A DNA stretch of 64,000 nt, from assembly GCF_900129635.1 (NCBI RefSeq), contig NZ_FSRB01000001.1, positions 1,961,501 through 2,025,500 on the forward strand. Direction: 5' to 3'. Of the stretch, positions 42,127-50,701 are shown piece after piece. The translations under genes were made by a program, and so were the position numbers. The notes below the pieces were generated by a model. The model saw only the letters and a program-made list of their open reading frames with translations, searched no databases and was not told the origin of the DNA. Positions within the stretch are counted from its first letter, which is position 1. Every line of letters starts with the position of its first letter. The stretch comes from Singulisphaera sp. GP187. GTDB lineage: Bacteria > Planctomycetota > Planctomycetia > Isosphaerales > Isosphaeraceae.

Positions 42127-42305
42127 CGCTGGTTTAGATGGCGGACGGCCCAAGGCCATTCGGACGGACCAGCCGTCCCCCCACCTCGTTGATGTTCTCC
42201 AGCGGTTTACCCTCGAGTCGTTCACGCCCCTTTTAGCTGGGGTCTGTGCCCCCGGGGCAAAGGCCATGAGACCCCAGAGAAGGCTTCACTTGGCCTTCGT
42301 TTGTC
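42127..42305. other. Short non-coding stretch before the first IS element
   Basis: About 180 bp between the S49 gene and the left inverted repeat. Nothing recognisable apart from GC-rich short repeats that could form a weak terminator. Confidence 0.4.
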
Positions 42306-42329
42306 CTGACCGTCACGGATTTTGGGGGG
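42306..42329 (+). repeat. Left terminal inverted repeat of the 1.3-kb IS
   Basis: Exact inverted copy of 43625-43648, ending in a run of six G. Confidence 0.92.
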
Positions 42330-42365
42330 AGGGCGGCGGCGTGATGACGTGAGGAGACGAAACGA

Positions 42366-42406
42366 CCATGATCCACGGTGCAACACCGAAAGGAGGTGGA
42401 TCATGG
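42366..42406 (+). promoter_or_regulatory. Hairpin covering the transposase ribosome binding site and start codon
   Basis: Perfect 11-bp inverted repeat CCATGATCCAC (42366-42376) and GTGGATCATGG (42396-42406) with a 19-nt loop. The 3' arm includes the ATG at 42403; the AGGAGGT ribosome binding site (42391-42397) is in the loop and 3' arm. Pairing would hide the start codon. Confidence 0.7.
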
Positions 42407-43641
42407 CCGAATCGCTCGCGACACAGGCGTCGCGAGGGCATCGTACCCTTTGCCTGCCCTTCGAGGAAGAATCCTACCGCCGTGTCGTGGGCGACCCGGC
42501 CGAGTTCCGCCGCGTCGTCGACGCCTGCTTCCGCGACGCCCCCGAGTTGTTCCCAGCCGGCTTCGCCCACGGCTACGAGTTGAAGGACCACCGGATCTCG
42601 GCGAAGCGCGGCCTGCCGATCCGTCGCATCCTCCTACGCGACGGCGTCGCCTACAGCCTGCGGCCGTCGTTCCTGACCCCGTACCTGGCGGCCCGCACGG
42701 GCGACGTCGAGGCACCGCTGTTCCTGCGAACCTTCGGCGTGCCGTTCTGGGCCTTGGCCCGGGTCTTCGGCCGCGACCCGATGTACTGGTATCGGCTGAC
42801 GTGCGGCCTGGGACGGTCGAGCGTTGCGGGGACGACCGTGCGGCGGGTCGAGATCCCGATCCACCTCCTGGCCGACGAGCACCACCAAACGATCGACGGC
42901 GAGAAGGTCTACGTCGCCACGACCGTCGGCGACGGCTGCGTCCTGGGCGCCGAGCCCGCAGCGGCGGCCGGGACCGCCGATTTGACGGTGGCCTACGGCG
43001 TCTTCAAGGCCGAGGCCCGCGACGTCGAGCCGACGTACGCGTCGCGGACGGTGAGCGTCGACGGCTGGACCTCGACGCATCAGGCGTGGCTGGCGTTGTT
43101 CCCCCTGATCGTGCTGCTCCGCTGCTTCCTGCACGGCTGGCTGAACATCCGAAGCCGCGGAAAGCTCAGCGAGTCGTTCCGGGAGTTGTCGAAGCGGGTC
43201 TGGGAGTCGTACCACGCGCCGTCCCGCCGAAGTCTCGCGCAACGGCTGCGGCGGCTGCGTGAATGGGCTCAAGGACGAGGGATGTCGGCGTGGCTGCTGG
43301 AGCAGGTCGAGAAGCTGTGCGGCCGGTCGAAGGAGTACGGCGAGGCGTATTCGCACCCCGGCGGCCACCGCACGAGCAACATGCTCGACCGGATGATGCG
43401 AGGGATGAACCGCTACTTCGACCGCGGCCAGCACCTCCACGGCTCGCCCGCCGCCTGCCGAGCCTGGGCCCTGCTGGCGAACTACGCCCCCTGGCACCCG
43501 GCCGTCGCGAGCGCGAACGAGGGATGGCGATGCCCCGCCGAACGCCTCAACCGCCATCGCTACCACGACGACTGGCTCCAGAACCTGCTGATCTCTGCCT
43601 CCCTCGGTGGCTACCGGTCGGCCACCCCCCAAAATCCGTGA
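42403..43641 (+). CDS. Transposase of the 1.3-kb IS (family unassigned)
   Basis: 412 residues from ATG 42403, set by AGGAGGT six bases upstream. Sequence features consistent with a DDE-type transposase: an N-terminal region with FAHGYELKDHRISAKRG, a DEHHQTIDGEKVYV segment, SVDGWTSTHQAWLAL, and a C-terminal helical region with GHRTSNMLDRMMRGMNRYF. Acidic residues compatible with a DDE triad are present but the family could not be named with certainty. Bracketed by exact terminal inverted repeats, so the element looks intact. Confidence 0.85.
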   Translation: MAESLATQASRGHRTLCLPFEEESYRRVVGDPAEFRRVVDACFRDAPELFPAGFAHGYELKDHRISAKRGLPIRRILLRDGVAYSLRPSFLTPYLAARTGDVEAPLFLRTFGVPFWALARVFGRDPMYWYRLTCGLGRSSVAGTTVRRVEIPIHLLADEHHQTIDGEKVYVATTVGDGCVLGAEPAAAAGTADLTVAYGVFKAEARDVEPTYASRTVSVDGWTSTHQAWLALFPLIVLLRCFLHGWLNIRSRGKLSESFRELSKRVWESYHAPSRRSLAQRLRRLREWAQGRGMSAWLLEQVEKLCGRSKEYGEAYSHPGGHRTSNMLDRMMRGMNRYFDRGQHLHGSPAACRAWALLANYAPWHPAVASANEGWRCPAERLNRHRYHDDWLQNLLISASLGGYRSATPQNP

Positions 43642-43648
43642 CGGTCAG
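43625..43648 (-). repeat. Right terminal inverted repeat of the 1.3-kb IS
   Basis: Exact inverted copy of 42306-42329; contains the 3' end of the transposase gene. Confidence 0.92.
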
Positions 43649-43697
43649 CATTTTTTATGGGATTCGCAGCACGGTGCCTGGGAGAAATACAACTCCA

Positions 43698-44045
43698 ATG
43701 GCAGACATCTCGGGGAATTCGATCCAACAACGGGATCTCGGACGAAAAACGCTGACCCGAGTAGGAACATCAGACGTTACCTCTGAAAGAAAGGTGGCCG
43801 CCGTGCACAAATACATCGTATTGGTTTTCAGAAAAGATAGAGACGGCACCTTCGTGACCCAACACAGCATCAACAGACTTACACTCAACGACCTCCAAAG
43901 CTTGTTTGGAATTGATGAGTCAAATCCCATGTTCGACTGTTATCTCGTGACCGAAGCACAGAGAGCATCTATTGAAAAGGATATTGGAATTCGACTGAAT
44001 CTTGCTCAGTTTGATTATCAGGTGTCATGCGAGTCGGCTGACTAG
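43698..44045 (+). CDS. Small hypothetical protein between two IS elements
   Basis: 115 residues from ATG 43698. Predicted alpha/beta fold: a hydrophobic IVLVFRKD strand, FVTQHSINRLTLNDLQSLFGI helix, NPMFDCYLVTEAQRASIEKD and a final FDYQVSCES. More AT-rich than surrounding genes. Small, acidic, single-domain proteins of this type are often immunity or accessory proteins beside polymorphic toxins, but no partner is visible and the family is not recognised. The reading frame is open upstream to the IS end, so the IS may have removed an original 5' portion. Confidence 0.55.
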   Translation: MADISGNSIQQRDLGRKTLTRVGTSDVTSERKVAAVHKYIVLVFRKDRDGTFVTQHSINRLTLNDLQSLFGIDESNPMFDCYLVTEAQRASIEKDIGIRLNLAQFDYQVSCESAD

Positions 44046-44128
44046 ACCTAAAACAAGCCTAATTAGGGCGCTGGCCGTTCGCCTGGCGCACAGACCGAGG
44101 ACGTGGGGCAAAAACGGGGACGCAGCTA

Positions 44129-45137
44129 GAGCGCCTCACAGTTGCATAGCATACGCCGCACGGTCCTGGAACCATCCGGCGATGTTTTCGGGGGTGACGT
44201 CATGCAAGGCCGAACCGAACGCCGCATAGACCGTCTCCTTCGTTCGCGCCGCCGCCGACCTCATCGCACCCTTGACCTTCGAAAACATCTCCTCAATCGG
44301 TGTCAGGTCCGGACTCCACGGCGGCAACGGCACCACCTCCGCTCCGGCCGTCTCGACGGCCTCGATCGCATCTTCCGACTGGTGCGGCTTGAGATTGTCC
44401 CAGATCACCACGTCCCCCGACTTCAACTCCGGGACCAACACCTGTTCCACGTAGGCCTCGAACACGTCGGTGTTGGTGGCGCCCGGGAAGGCCAACGTCG
44501 CCGTCACCCCGGAGAGGCCCATCCCGCTGGTCAGCGTGATCGAATCCCAGTGCCCGGGCGTCGTGGAGTAGACGCGTTCTCCCACCGGGGCGCGGCCGTA
44601 AGTCCGGGTCATCGCCGTGTTGGCCCCGCATTCGTCCACGAAAACCAGGCGTTTCGGGTCCACGCCAGCGAGTCGCTCGCAGAATTCGCGCCGCTGCTCC
44701 TGGACGTCCGGGCGGTCCTGCTCCTGGGCACGGGGCACCTTCTTCTTGCGCGGCAGCCCCAATTGGCTCAAGGCGCGCGAGATGGTCATCAGGCAGCACG
44801 AGAGGCCGAGTCGTTGGCGGCATTCCTCGAGTGTGGCATCGGGTTGCTGGCGGATCAATTCTCGAAGCCGTTCCAAGTCCTCGGACCCGAGCACGGCGGG
44901 GTTGCCACCGCCGTGCGGTCTGGGTTCGACCGAGCCGGTCGTGCGATGGAGTTGGAGCAAGCGTGTGACGAAGGAGATACTGACCAGGAACCGTTTCGCG
45001 ATCTGGCGTACCGACCCGTCACCGCGCTGGATCGTCTCGAGGACCCGCAGTCGGAGATCTTGAGAATAGGGTGTCATCGGCCACCTCCTAACTCAGATCT
45101 CCTTTCAAATGGAGTGCCATCCAACTGTTAGGCGCTC
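44129..45137 (-). mobile_element. IS630-family insertion sequence, 1,009 bp, TA target duplication
   Basis: Ends GAGCGCCTCACAGTTG (44129-44144) and its inverted copy at 45122-45137 (15 of 16 bases match). Directly flanked on both sides by TA (44127-44128 and 45138-45139), the TA target-site duplication of IS630/Tc1-mariner elements. Contains a single, apparently intact transposase on the minus strand. Confidence 0.92.
44136..45077 (-). CDS. IS630-family transposase
   Basis: 313 residues. N-terminal helix-turn-helix (YSQDLRLRVLETIQRG; RQIAKRFLVSISFV) and a DDE catalytic domain: Asp in LVFVDECGAN, Asp in VVIWDNLKPHQ, Glu in LTPIEEMFSKVKG. No frameshift, unlike many IS630 copies with a programmed shift. 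The stop codon lies inside the left inverted repeat (44136-44138). Potentially active. Confidence 0.93.
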   Translation of the reverse strand: MTPYSQDLRLRVLETIQRGDGSVRQIAKRFLVSISFVTRLLQLHRTTGSVEPRPHGGGNPAVLGSEDLERLRELIRQQPDATLEECRQRLGLSCCLMTISRALSQLGLPRKKKVPRAQEQDRPDVQEQRREFCERLAGVDPKRLVFVDECGANTAMTRTYGRAPVGERVYSTTPGHWDSITLTSGMGLSGVTATLAFPGATNTDVFEAYVEQVLVPELKSGDVVIWDNLKPHQSEDAIEAVETAGAEVVPLPPWSPDLTPIEEMFSKVKGAMRSAAARTKETVYAAFGSALHDVTPENIAGWFQDRAAYAMQL

Positions 45138-45190
45138 TAGTATTGACGTCCCGTCCGGAGGGGCTGTTCGGCAGTGGCCAGGGGGGGAAC

Positions 45191-45232
45191 AAGGACATGC
45201 ATCGCGATCCCAAGAGCGCGATGCATGTCCTT
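45191..45232. terminator. Perfect 16-bp hairpin, likely terminator
   Basis: AAGGACATGCATCGCG (45191-45206) pairs with 45217-45232 with no mismatch, loop of 10 nt. It lies about 110 bp beyond the stop of the disrupted membrane-protein gene on the minus strand. No long U tract follows on either strand, so a terminator or mRNA-stabilising hairpin is plausible but an inserted palindromic element is not excluded. Confidence 0.5.
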
Positions 45233-45684
45233 ATGTCGCCCTAAGACATGGGCGGGAGCGCTCCACCGGGATTCTTAAACCCAGGATTTGAAGTTCGGCA
45301 GCGAACTCAAATTCTCTTTAGGTTAGGCGCGATCCCGAGATATCATGGGCTAGCAACGCCCGCCCCGGTTCCTCCACGGAACGCCTCTTTGACATCGTCG
45401 CGACGCAGGACCAGCAGCGCCCATATCCCGAAAGGGAGTCCAAGGAGCACAACAGGGGAACAGAATGGGATTAGCGACACGATCGCTGCCGTCATCGCGT
45501 TGGCGTACGATCGGCCCTCAAGCATCTGCAGGGCCCCGTACAAGACACTTGCGTGAATGCCAAGTAGCAACCCGTTGGCGACGATATTGGCAGCGATCAG
45601 TTCCCCGCCTCTCTCCGGCCCTTCATCGCGCAGCATCTTTGGTACGTCGCCGACGATGGCGTGCGTGAGGACGGCGCCGTCTAG

Positions 45685-47221
45685 TACTACAGCGCTAAGT
45701 CGTATCCCATTTGCATCGGGGCAACTCTGTGAGTTTGATGCCCAACTCATGCAGCCTTCGCCTTGTCCGCTTGGTGTGGCACCGCTGTGCCACGGCGTTT
45801 CGACGTTGCGCCCGCTCGATCTCTTCGGAGGTTCGCTCCAGTAGCTTCCGCGGAGCACTCAGCCCCAACCACCAGAATGGGATCAACGCCGCTACTGCGG
45901 TGTGTACCTGGCACTCCGTCAGGCCCAGGTTTTTCCCCCCCGAACTCCTGTCGCATCCGCGACAGGAACAGGTAGCTCAGGCAACTCAGGATCAGGTGGC
46001 GTTTGAGCCCCTGGTAGCGTCGGCCCTCGTACTGATCCAGCCCGATCTCGGACTTCTGGTCTTCGAAGCAGCGCTCGACTCGCCACCGCGAAAATGCGAC
46101 GAGCAACAGCACCTGCACCGACGTCTCCTCGGGGGCGTCGCCGACGAAGAACTTCAACTCCGCCGGGTTCAAGACGTCGCGGGCGGCGACCAGGTGCAGC
46201 GGCTCGCCCGGCAACCCGTCCGCGCCCACGGGGGAAAACCGCAAGTGCTTGACTTCCCAGACCATCGGCCCCTTGTGCCCGTCCTTGACCCGCCACCGGA
46301 CCCAGGGCTGGTTGCGAAACCCGTCCTGATCGAGCATCGCCTCGACCCGCCGGGCCGGCGCGCTGCCGCTCGCCAGGCGAGGCGTCTTGCGGCCGCGGCC
46401 CCGCCCGTGCTTGCGATACTTCCTGGTGACGACACGCGGTGCCTTGATCCAGCCCATGAAGCTCCGCGGCACCTCGCCGACGTACTTCTGGCTGCGGCCC
46501 CTCAACCCCCGCAGGAACTCGGGCTTACTGCCGTAGCCCTCGTCGAAGGTCACCCAGTCGAAGTGCAGACCGTTGGTGATGGCGCGGTCGTAGAGTTCCA
46601 GGGCGATCGTCCACTTGGGCCGGTAAACCATAGCGTCGGGGATGCCAGTCTCCCGGCAGCGGTCGCGGTCAGAGGACCAGGACTCCGGCAGATACAGTTC
46701 GCCGTCGAGCAGGCAGTGAAAACCGTCGCGGGCGTAGGCGAGGTGGACCGTGACGATGCAGTTCTCCTTCTTGCCGACGGAGCCGCACCACTGCCGCTGC
46801 ACGCCGGGGGTCTTGTTCCCCTTCTTGACGTCGCTGGTCTCGTCGAAGACGCCGATCGCGTTGGGGCCGGCGTGCTCGTCGCGGACGATGTGCTGGAGCC
46901 GGTCGCGCGCCCGGTCCTGGTCCCAGCAGTGCTGGCTGAGGAACTCCTGCAGGGTCCTGACGGGGACGCCGGCATTGATGGCGATCGGCTCGACACTCTT
47001 TTCGGGGATGTCCGAGAGTTGCCCGGAGACGTACACCGGCAAATGGGACCGCGTGTCCTTGCGCGGGAAGCAGTCATCGAACCGCTTGAGGAACTTGTTC
47101 AGCGCGGGTTTGAGCTTGCGGATCTGTGGGATATCCATACTCGTCCCTCCATAAACCATGAAGGCGAGCATACTTTCGCAATGGCTGGCGGATCAAGACG
47201 GTACAACTTGGCGCTGTAGTA
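45685..47221 (-). mobile_element. IS701-family insertion sequence, 1,537 bp, CTAG target duplication
   Basis: Terminal inverted repeats TACTACAGCGCTAAGT (45685-45700) and its near-exact inverted copy at 47206-47221 (one mismatch). Flanked by CTAG at 45681-45684 and 47222-47225, fitting the 4-bp YTAR target preference of IS701. Encodes one transposase on the minus strand and splits a membrane-protein gene. Confidence 0.92.
45695..47138 (-). CDS. IS701-family transposase with an apparent frameshift
   Basis: About 480 residues. Start ATG 47138 preceded by GGAGGG. IS701 motifs: LPVYVSGQLSDIPEKSVEPI, GVFDETSDVKKG, VTFDEGYGSKPEFLRGL, and VERCFEDQKSEIGLDQYEGR. At about 45935-45947 the frame ending MRQEFGG diverges, while the true C-terminus (LTECQVHTAVAALIPFWW, then QRRNAVAQRCHTKRTRRRLH, ending LPRCKWDTT) is in the +1 frame. 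The shift lies at a run of C7 and T5 on the plus strand (G7A5 on the coding strand). Either a dead copy, consensus error, or slippage-dependent expression. The stop TAG lies in the inverted repeat. Confidence 0.88.
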
Positions 47222-47459
47222 CTAGAATCATCGCCAGAACGGCAAGCACGATCAACGCTATGGCGGGTGGGCGCAATGACGACGTGGCCTCAATATGATC
47301 GAGGCTTCCTCCGCTAGGACGGTCCGATGTCGCGGGGGCCTCATACGGATTGTCCAGCATGACGATGGCCTTCCGCCTAACTTGTGATTCTCTAACGGCA
47401 ATGCCTTGATAATGTGTGGCGAAGGGTGGCGTGTCAACATGCCAAGCTTGGGAGAATTC

Positions 47460-49196
47460 AAAGGGGGTCAGGAGCGAATGGCACGAGGATAGCCTAACTC
47501 TCTAATTAGCAATATTTTAAATCAGCACGATCACTAACGTCAAGCATGGCGTCATGATTGGTATTTATGCTCGCGTTGACTTGCATTGTTCACGCGTGCG
47601 CAGTCTCCGGAACGAGAGTGACCTCCTCGGCGGGTATCCTGGTGGTTCGAACAACTCCACCGGCTACCGCACCAAGGAGGTCACTGTGGATCAGTCTACC
47701 CCCTCGTCCCCGACTCGCCAATTCGATTCGGTCCGCAATCAACTCGCCCAAGCGGAAGGTCTCGCCTTCCTCAGACTCCTCTCCCAACCCATGGTCGCGG
47801 CCACTTGCTGTCACCTCAGCCATCGATGGCGCGACCGGATTTACACGCCTTGGATCACCCTGAGCCTCTTCCTGTCCCAGGTCCTCGCCGCGGAACAGTC
47901 GTGCGATCAGGCGATCGATCGATTTCAAAAATGCCGCTACGATCAGAAACTGCCCAAGGTCGCTACCGACACCACCAGCTACTGCGAGGCCCGCCAGCGC
48001 TTGCCCGAGGAACTCATCGGTGAACTGGTCCGACGGACCGGGGCCTCGATCCTCCAGAAGGCGAAACCGTCCTGGCTCTTTCACGGACGAGCCGTCAAGA
48101 TCGCCGACGGCTCGTCTGTCGTGATGCCGGACACTCCGAGCAACCAAAAGGCTTATCCCCAGCCGAACTCCCAGGCGCCCGGCTTGGGGTTTCCGATCGC
48201 CCGCATCCTGGTGATCTTCAGCCTGGCCGTGGGGACGGTGCTCGATGCCGCGGTCGGTCCTTATCAGGGCAAGGAGACCAGTGAGTTGGCCTTGCTCCGC
48301 CAGATCGCCGGCCAATTCCAGAGCGGCGATATCCTGCTGGGCGACCGATTCTTCTGTTCTTACTGGGTAATCGCAGACTTTCAGAAGCGTGGCGTCGATG
48401 TGGTGGTGCGGCTCCATCAGTGTCGCTCGGCGGACTTTCGCCGCGGCCGTCGACTGGGCCGGGAAGACCACGTCGTCACCTGGTCAAAGCTCAAGGCGAT
48501 ACCCGACTGGATGAGTCGAGCCGAGTACGAGGCGATGCCCGCCGAATTGACGATCCGGGAACTGCGTGTCCAGGTCAGGGACAAGACCAAGCGGGTTCGC
48601 CAACTGGTCGTCGTTTCGACCCTCTCGGATGCCAAAACCTACTCGGCCAAGGAGTTGGGGGACCTGTTCCGCCAACGGTGGCACGCAGAATTAGATTTAC
48701 GCGCGTTGAAAACTCACATGAACATGGAGATGCTGCGGACCAAGAGTCCGGAGATGGTCCGCAAGGAGATCGGAGCGCATCTGCTGGCGTACAACTTGAT
48801 CCGTGGGCTGATGGCCGAGGCGGCGCGGGTCGAGCAGGCGAAGCCGCGGACGCTGAGCTTTATGGGAGCGGTCCACACGACGTGCGCATTCGAGGAAAGT
48901 CATCTGTACGATCCCACGTGGATCGAAGCGGATTTGCCGCGACTGTTGGAGTTGATTGGCGAGAAGCAGTTGGCAGATCGTCCGGACCGGTGTGAGCCGC
49001 GGGTGGCGAAGCAGCGGCCCAAGCCCAAGCCGCTGTTGAGGATGCCGCGGTGGGCAGCCAGGCGTCTGATAAAACGAGGGATGATCCCATACAACAAAGC
49101 ATAAAATCGCCTAAGCACACTAGCAATTAGTCGACGTAAGCTTTTTGCAAAACAGTGTTTACGCTATCCTCGTGCCATTCGCTCCTGACCCCTTTT
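47460..49196 (+). mobile_element. IS4-family element bounded by about 35-bp inverted repeats
   Basis: Left arm from 47460 (AAAGGGGGTCAGGAGCGAAT then GGCACGAGGATAGC) pairs with 49161-49196 with one or two mismatches. Contains an IS4-type transposase. The same terminal sequence occurs again around a 136-bp element at 50478-50613. Whether these arms are the IS4's own ends or an older element into which it jumped is not resolved. Confidence 0.75.
47686..49104 (+). CDS. IS4-family transposase
   Basis: 472 residues from GTG 47686, with AGGAGG seven bases upstream. Catalytic motifs of IS4/DDE transposases: Asp in VKIADGSSVVMPDT, Asp in ILLGDRFFCSYW, and a YREK-like region with Glu in RWHAELDLRALKTHM. 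C-terminus basic (RRLIKRGMIPYNKA). No internal frameshift; potentially active. Confidence 0.92.
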   Translation: MDQSTPSSPTRQFDSVRNQLAQAEGLAFLRLLSQPMVAATCCHLSHRWRDRIYTPWITLSLFLSQVLAAEQSCDQAIDRFQKCRYDQKLPKVATDTTSYCEARQRLPEELIGELVRRTGASILQKAKPSWLFHGRAVKIADGSSVVMPDTPSNQKAYPQPNSQAPGLGFPIARILVIFSLAVGTVLDAAVGPYQGKETSELALLRQIAGQFQSGDILLGDRFFCSYWVIADFQKRGVDVVVRLHQCRSADFRRGRRLGREDHVVTWSKLKAIPDWMSRAEYEAMPAELTIRELRVQVRDKTKRVRQLVVVSTLSDAKTYSAKELGDLFRQRWHAELDLRALKTHMNMEMLRTKSPEMVRKEIGAHLLAYNLIRGLMAEAARVEQAKPRTLSFMGAVHTTCAFEESHLYDPTWIEADLPRLLELIGEKQLADRPDRCEPRVAKQRPKPKPLLRMPRWAARRLIKRGMIPYNKA

Positions 49197-49349
49197 CTGA
49201 GCCCAGGGCTGGAGCTCGGCCAGCCCGGCATGCTCCACCCAAGCATCGTAGGATTGACACAATGAACAAGATATGGGACAAGCGTCAGTGCCGATCACAC
49301 GGCATTATCCACCTATAACGCTCACATTCTCCGTAGAGAAGGGATTTCC

Positions 49350-50351
49350 ATGGACTGGAAAATAAATCCTCAACGCTTATCCTACCCCGCCTTCTGCATC
49401 GCTTTCCTGAGCAGCCCAATACTTCTCGCTGAACCTATCGAAACGTGGCAAGGTGCTAAAGCTCAGGTCTATGCCAGTGGCACGGAAGCGTCACAGCAAG
49501 GAGCGGTCGCGGAAGCCAGCGCCACGGGCAAGACTCGTATCTATTACACCTCATCGAATGCGCAATACGAGCCCGACGCCTGGAGTGTTGAAGCGCGAAG
49601 CACCGCCAAGGCGGAAGCCATTGGCACGCGCGACGCCCTGCTACGCGTCGGCGTCACCCACAGGAATGACAATCCCGGAACATATCCCTTATTCGGTCAC
49701 AGCGATCCGCCTGCGTACGCATCCGCTGAAGCATCCTGGGTAGGCGATAGAATCCATATCGCACCAGGCCCAGATGGGGTCATACCCGAACATGTTCGCC
49801 TTGGGGTGATGCTTGAGCTACCGAATCCATGGCTTGAGGCAAGTGGGTACGGAGTCGGGGTTGGCAACATCGACCTGAAATTGGGCGACCGACTCCTCAG
49901 CGTCGGCGGGGGTTTCCGCCGTGACTCGCCCAGGGATGACATTTCCTCCCAGCTCGTCCAACTTGGTTTCGACTCGGCCGAGCGAGTCGCACCGGACTCC
50001 ATTTACTTTCACGCCAAGGCGTTCGTGGACCTCGCGATTGATCACCAAGGATGGAGCGATCCCTTCGACCTGAGCCTCAAAGCCATCGCCGCCACCGGAC
50101 TCGAAAGCAACTCGTGGTCATATATAGGCCTCGGCGCAATCACAGTCTCTTTGGATGACCTCGTCCTATCGGACGGTACCTCGGTCGTCGATGCGGGCTA
50201 CAGCGCCACTTTTGAGTCGGGGCTTGACTGGCCGCAACCGGTCCCCGAGCCAGCCTCGATGGCCTGCTGGTTCGCTCTGGTCAGCGTTGCAGGGTGGCGC
50301 TCCTTGAAACGGTCGAGAACCACGGCGATAGACGGCAGCCCGATGGGCTAG
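49350..50351 (+). CDS. PEP-CTERM secreted protein
   Basis: 333 residues; ATG 49350 follows AGAAGGGA. N-terminal signal peptide (YPAFCIAFLSSPILLA), an all-beta-looking extracellular region rich in Gly/Ser/Asp, and a C-terminal PEP-CTERM tripartite signal: VPEPAS, hydrophobic helix CWFALVSVAGW, basic tail RSLKRSR. PEP-CTERM proteins are the substrates of exosortases, and an exosortase with EpsI is encoded at 29717-31430. The central domain is not recognised. A leading candidate for processing and linkage to the envelope or polysaccharide (inference). Confidence 0.88.
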   Translation: MDWKINPQRLSYPAFCIAFLSSPILLAEPIETWQGAKAQVYASGTEASQQGAVAEASATGKTRIYYTSSNAQYEPDAWSVEARSTAKAEAIGTRDALLRVGVTHRNDNPGTYPLFGHSDPPAYASAEASWVGDRIHIAPGPDGVIPEHVRLGVMLELPNPWLEASGYGVGVGNIDLKLGDRLLSVGGGFRRDSPRDDISSQLVQLGFDSAERVAPDSIYFHAKAFVDLAIDHQGWSDPFDLSLKAIAATGLESNSWSYIGLGAITVSLDDLVLSDGTSVVDAGYSATFESGLDWPQPVPEPASMACWFALVSVAGWRSLKRSRTTAIDGSPMG

Positions 50352-50477
50352 AGCGGTCTTCGTCCGGCTACGTCGTGAGCCGGGTGGCTGGGGTCCGAAG
50401 TCGGCCCCAGTCACCTCGATGGTACGCAATCCAGTAACGTCGGGCCAATGCCGGCGGTTCGCTTCTCACGGGAGAGG

Positions 50478-50613
50478 AAAAGGGGTCAGGAGCGAAGGAC
50501 ACGAGGTTAAGAGCGGGTGTGCACTGGTTTTCGTCGCAAAAACAGTGTGCAGGAGCCTGAAAAGGTATTGTACGGAATCCTTATCCTCGTACCCTTCGCT
50601 CCTGACCCCTTTT
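50478..50613. repeat. MITE-like hairpin element sharing ends with the IS4 element
   Basis: 136 bp. Left arm AAAAGGGGTCAGGAGCGAAG and its inverted copy ending 50613 match over about 21 bp without error and more loosely beyond (CACGAGG / TACGAGG). The inner sequence GCAAAAACAGTGT is also found near the right end of the IS4 element. No coding capacity. Likely a non-autonomous derivative or REP-like palindrome. Confidence 0.75.
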
Positions 50614-50701
50614 CTGAGTCCGCCCGATTCCTATATGGCGGTCTCTTCTGAGTCCTGAGCTCCGTTTTGAGCGTGAGAGTATCAAATGAGTCGCTGACAA
50701 G

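Larger units (their letters stand above)
42306..43648 (+). mobile_element. Insertion sequence, 1,343 bp, perfect 24-bp terminal inverted repeats
   Basis: Left end 42306-42329 starts CTGACCGTCACGGATTTT followed by GGGGGG; the right end 43625-43648 is its exact reverse complement (24/24). The element contains one transposase gene (42403-43641) whose stop lies inside the right repeat. No target-site duplication is visible next to the ends (TGTC on the left, CATT on the right), so either there is none or flanks have changed. Family not assigned. Confidence 0.9.
45343..47360 (-). pseudogene. Small membrane-protein gene split by IS701
   Basis: The N-terminal part reads from ATG 47360 to 47226 (MLDNPYEAPATSDRPSGG, then a membrane strand IALIVLAVLAMI). 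The C-terminal part is 45684-45343 (IAANIVANGLLLGIHASVLY, AAIVSLIPFCSPVVLLGLPF, GIWALLVLRRDDVKEAF). Removing the IS and one CTAG copy joins the two in frame exactly at ...AMI / LDGAV..., giving a 158-residue protein with about three membrane helices of a type common in planctomycetes. Function unknown. Confidence 0.88.

Noticed and set aside
43263..44045. A single 260-residue gene spanning the IS end and the small hypothetical
   Set aside because: First part is a shadow of the transposase; only the part from 43698 is plausible.
42306..50613. Composite transposon formed by the IS elements
   Set aside because: The IS elements belong to different families and have unrelated ends.
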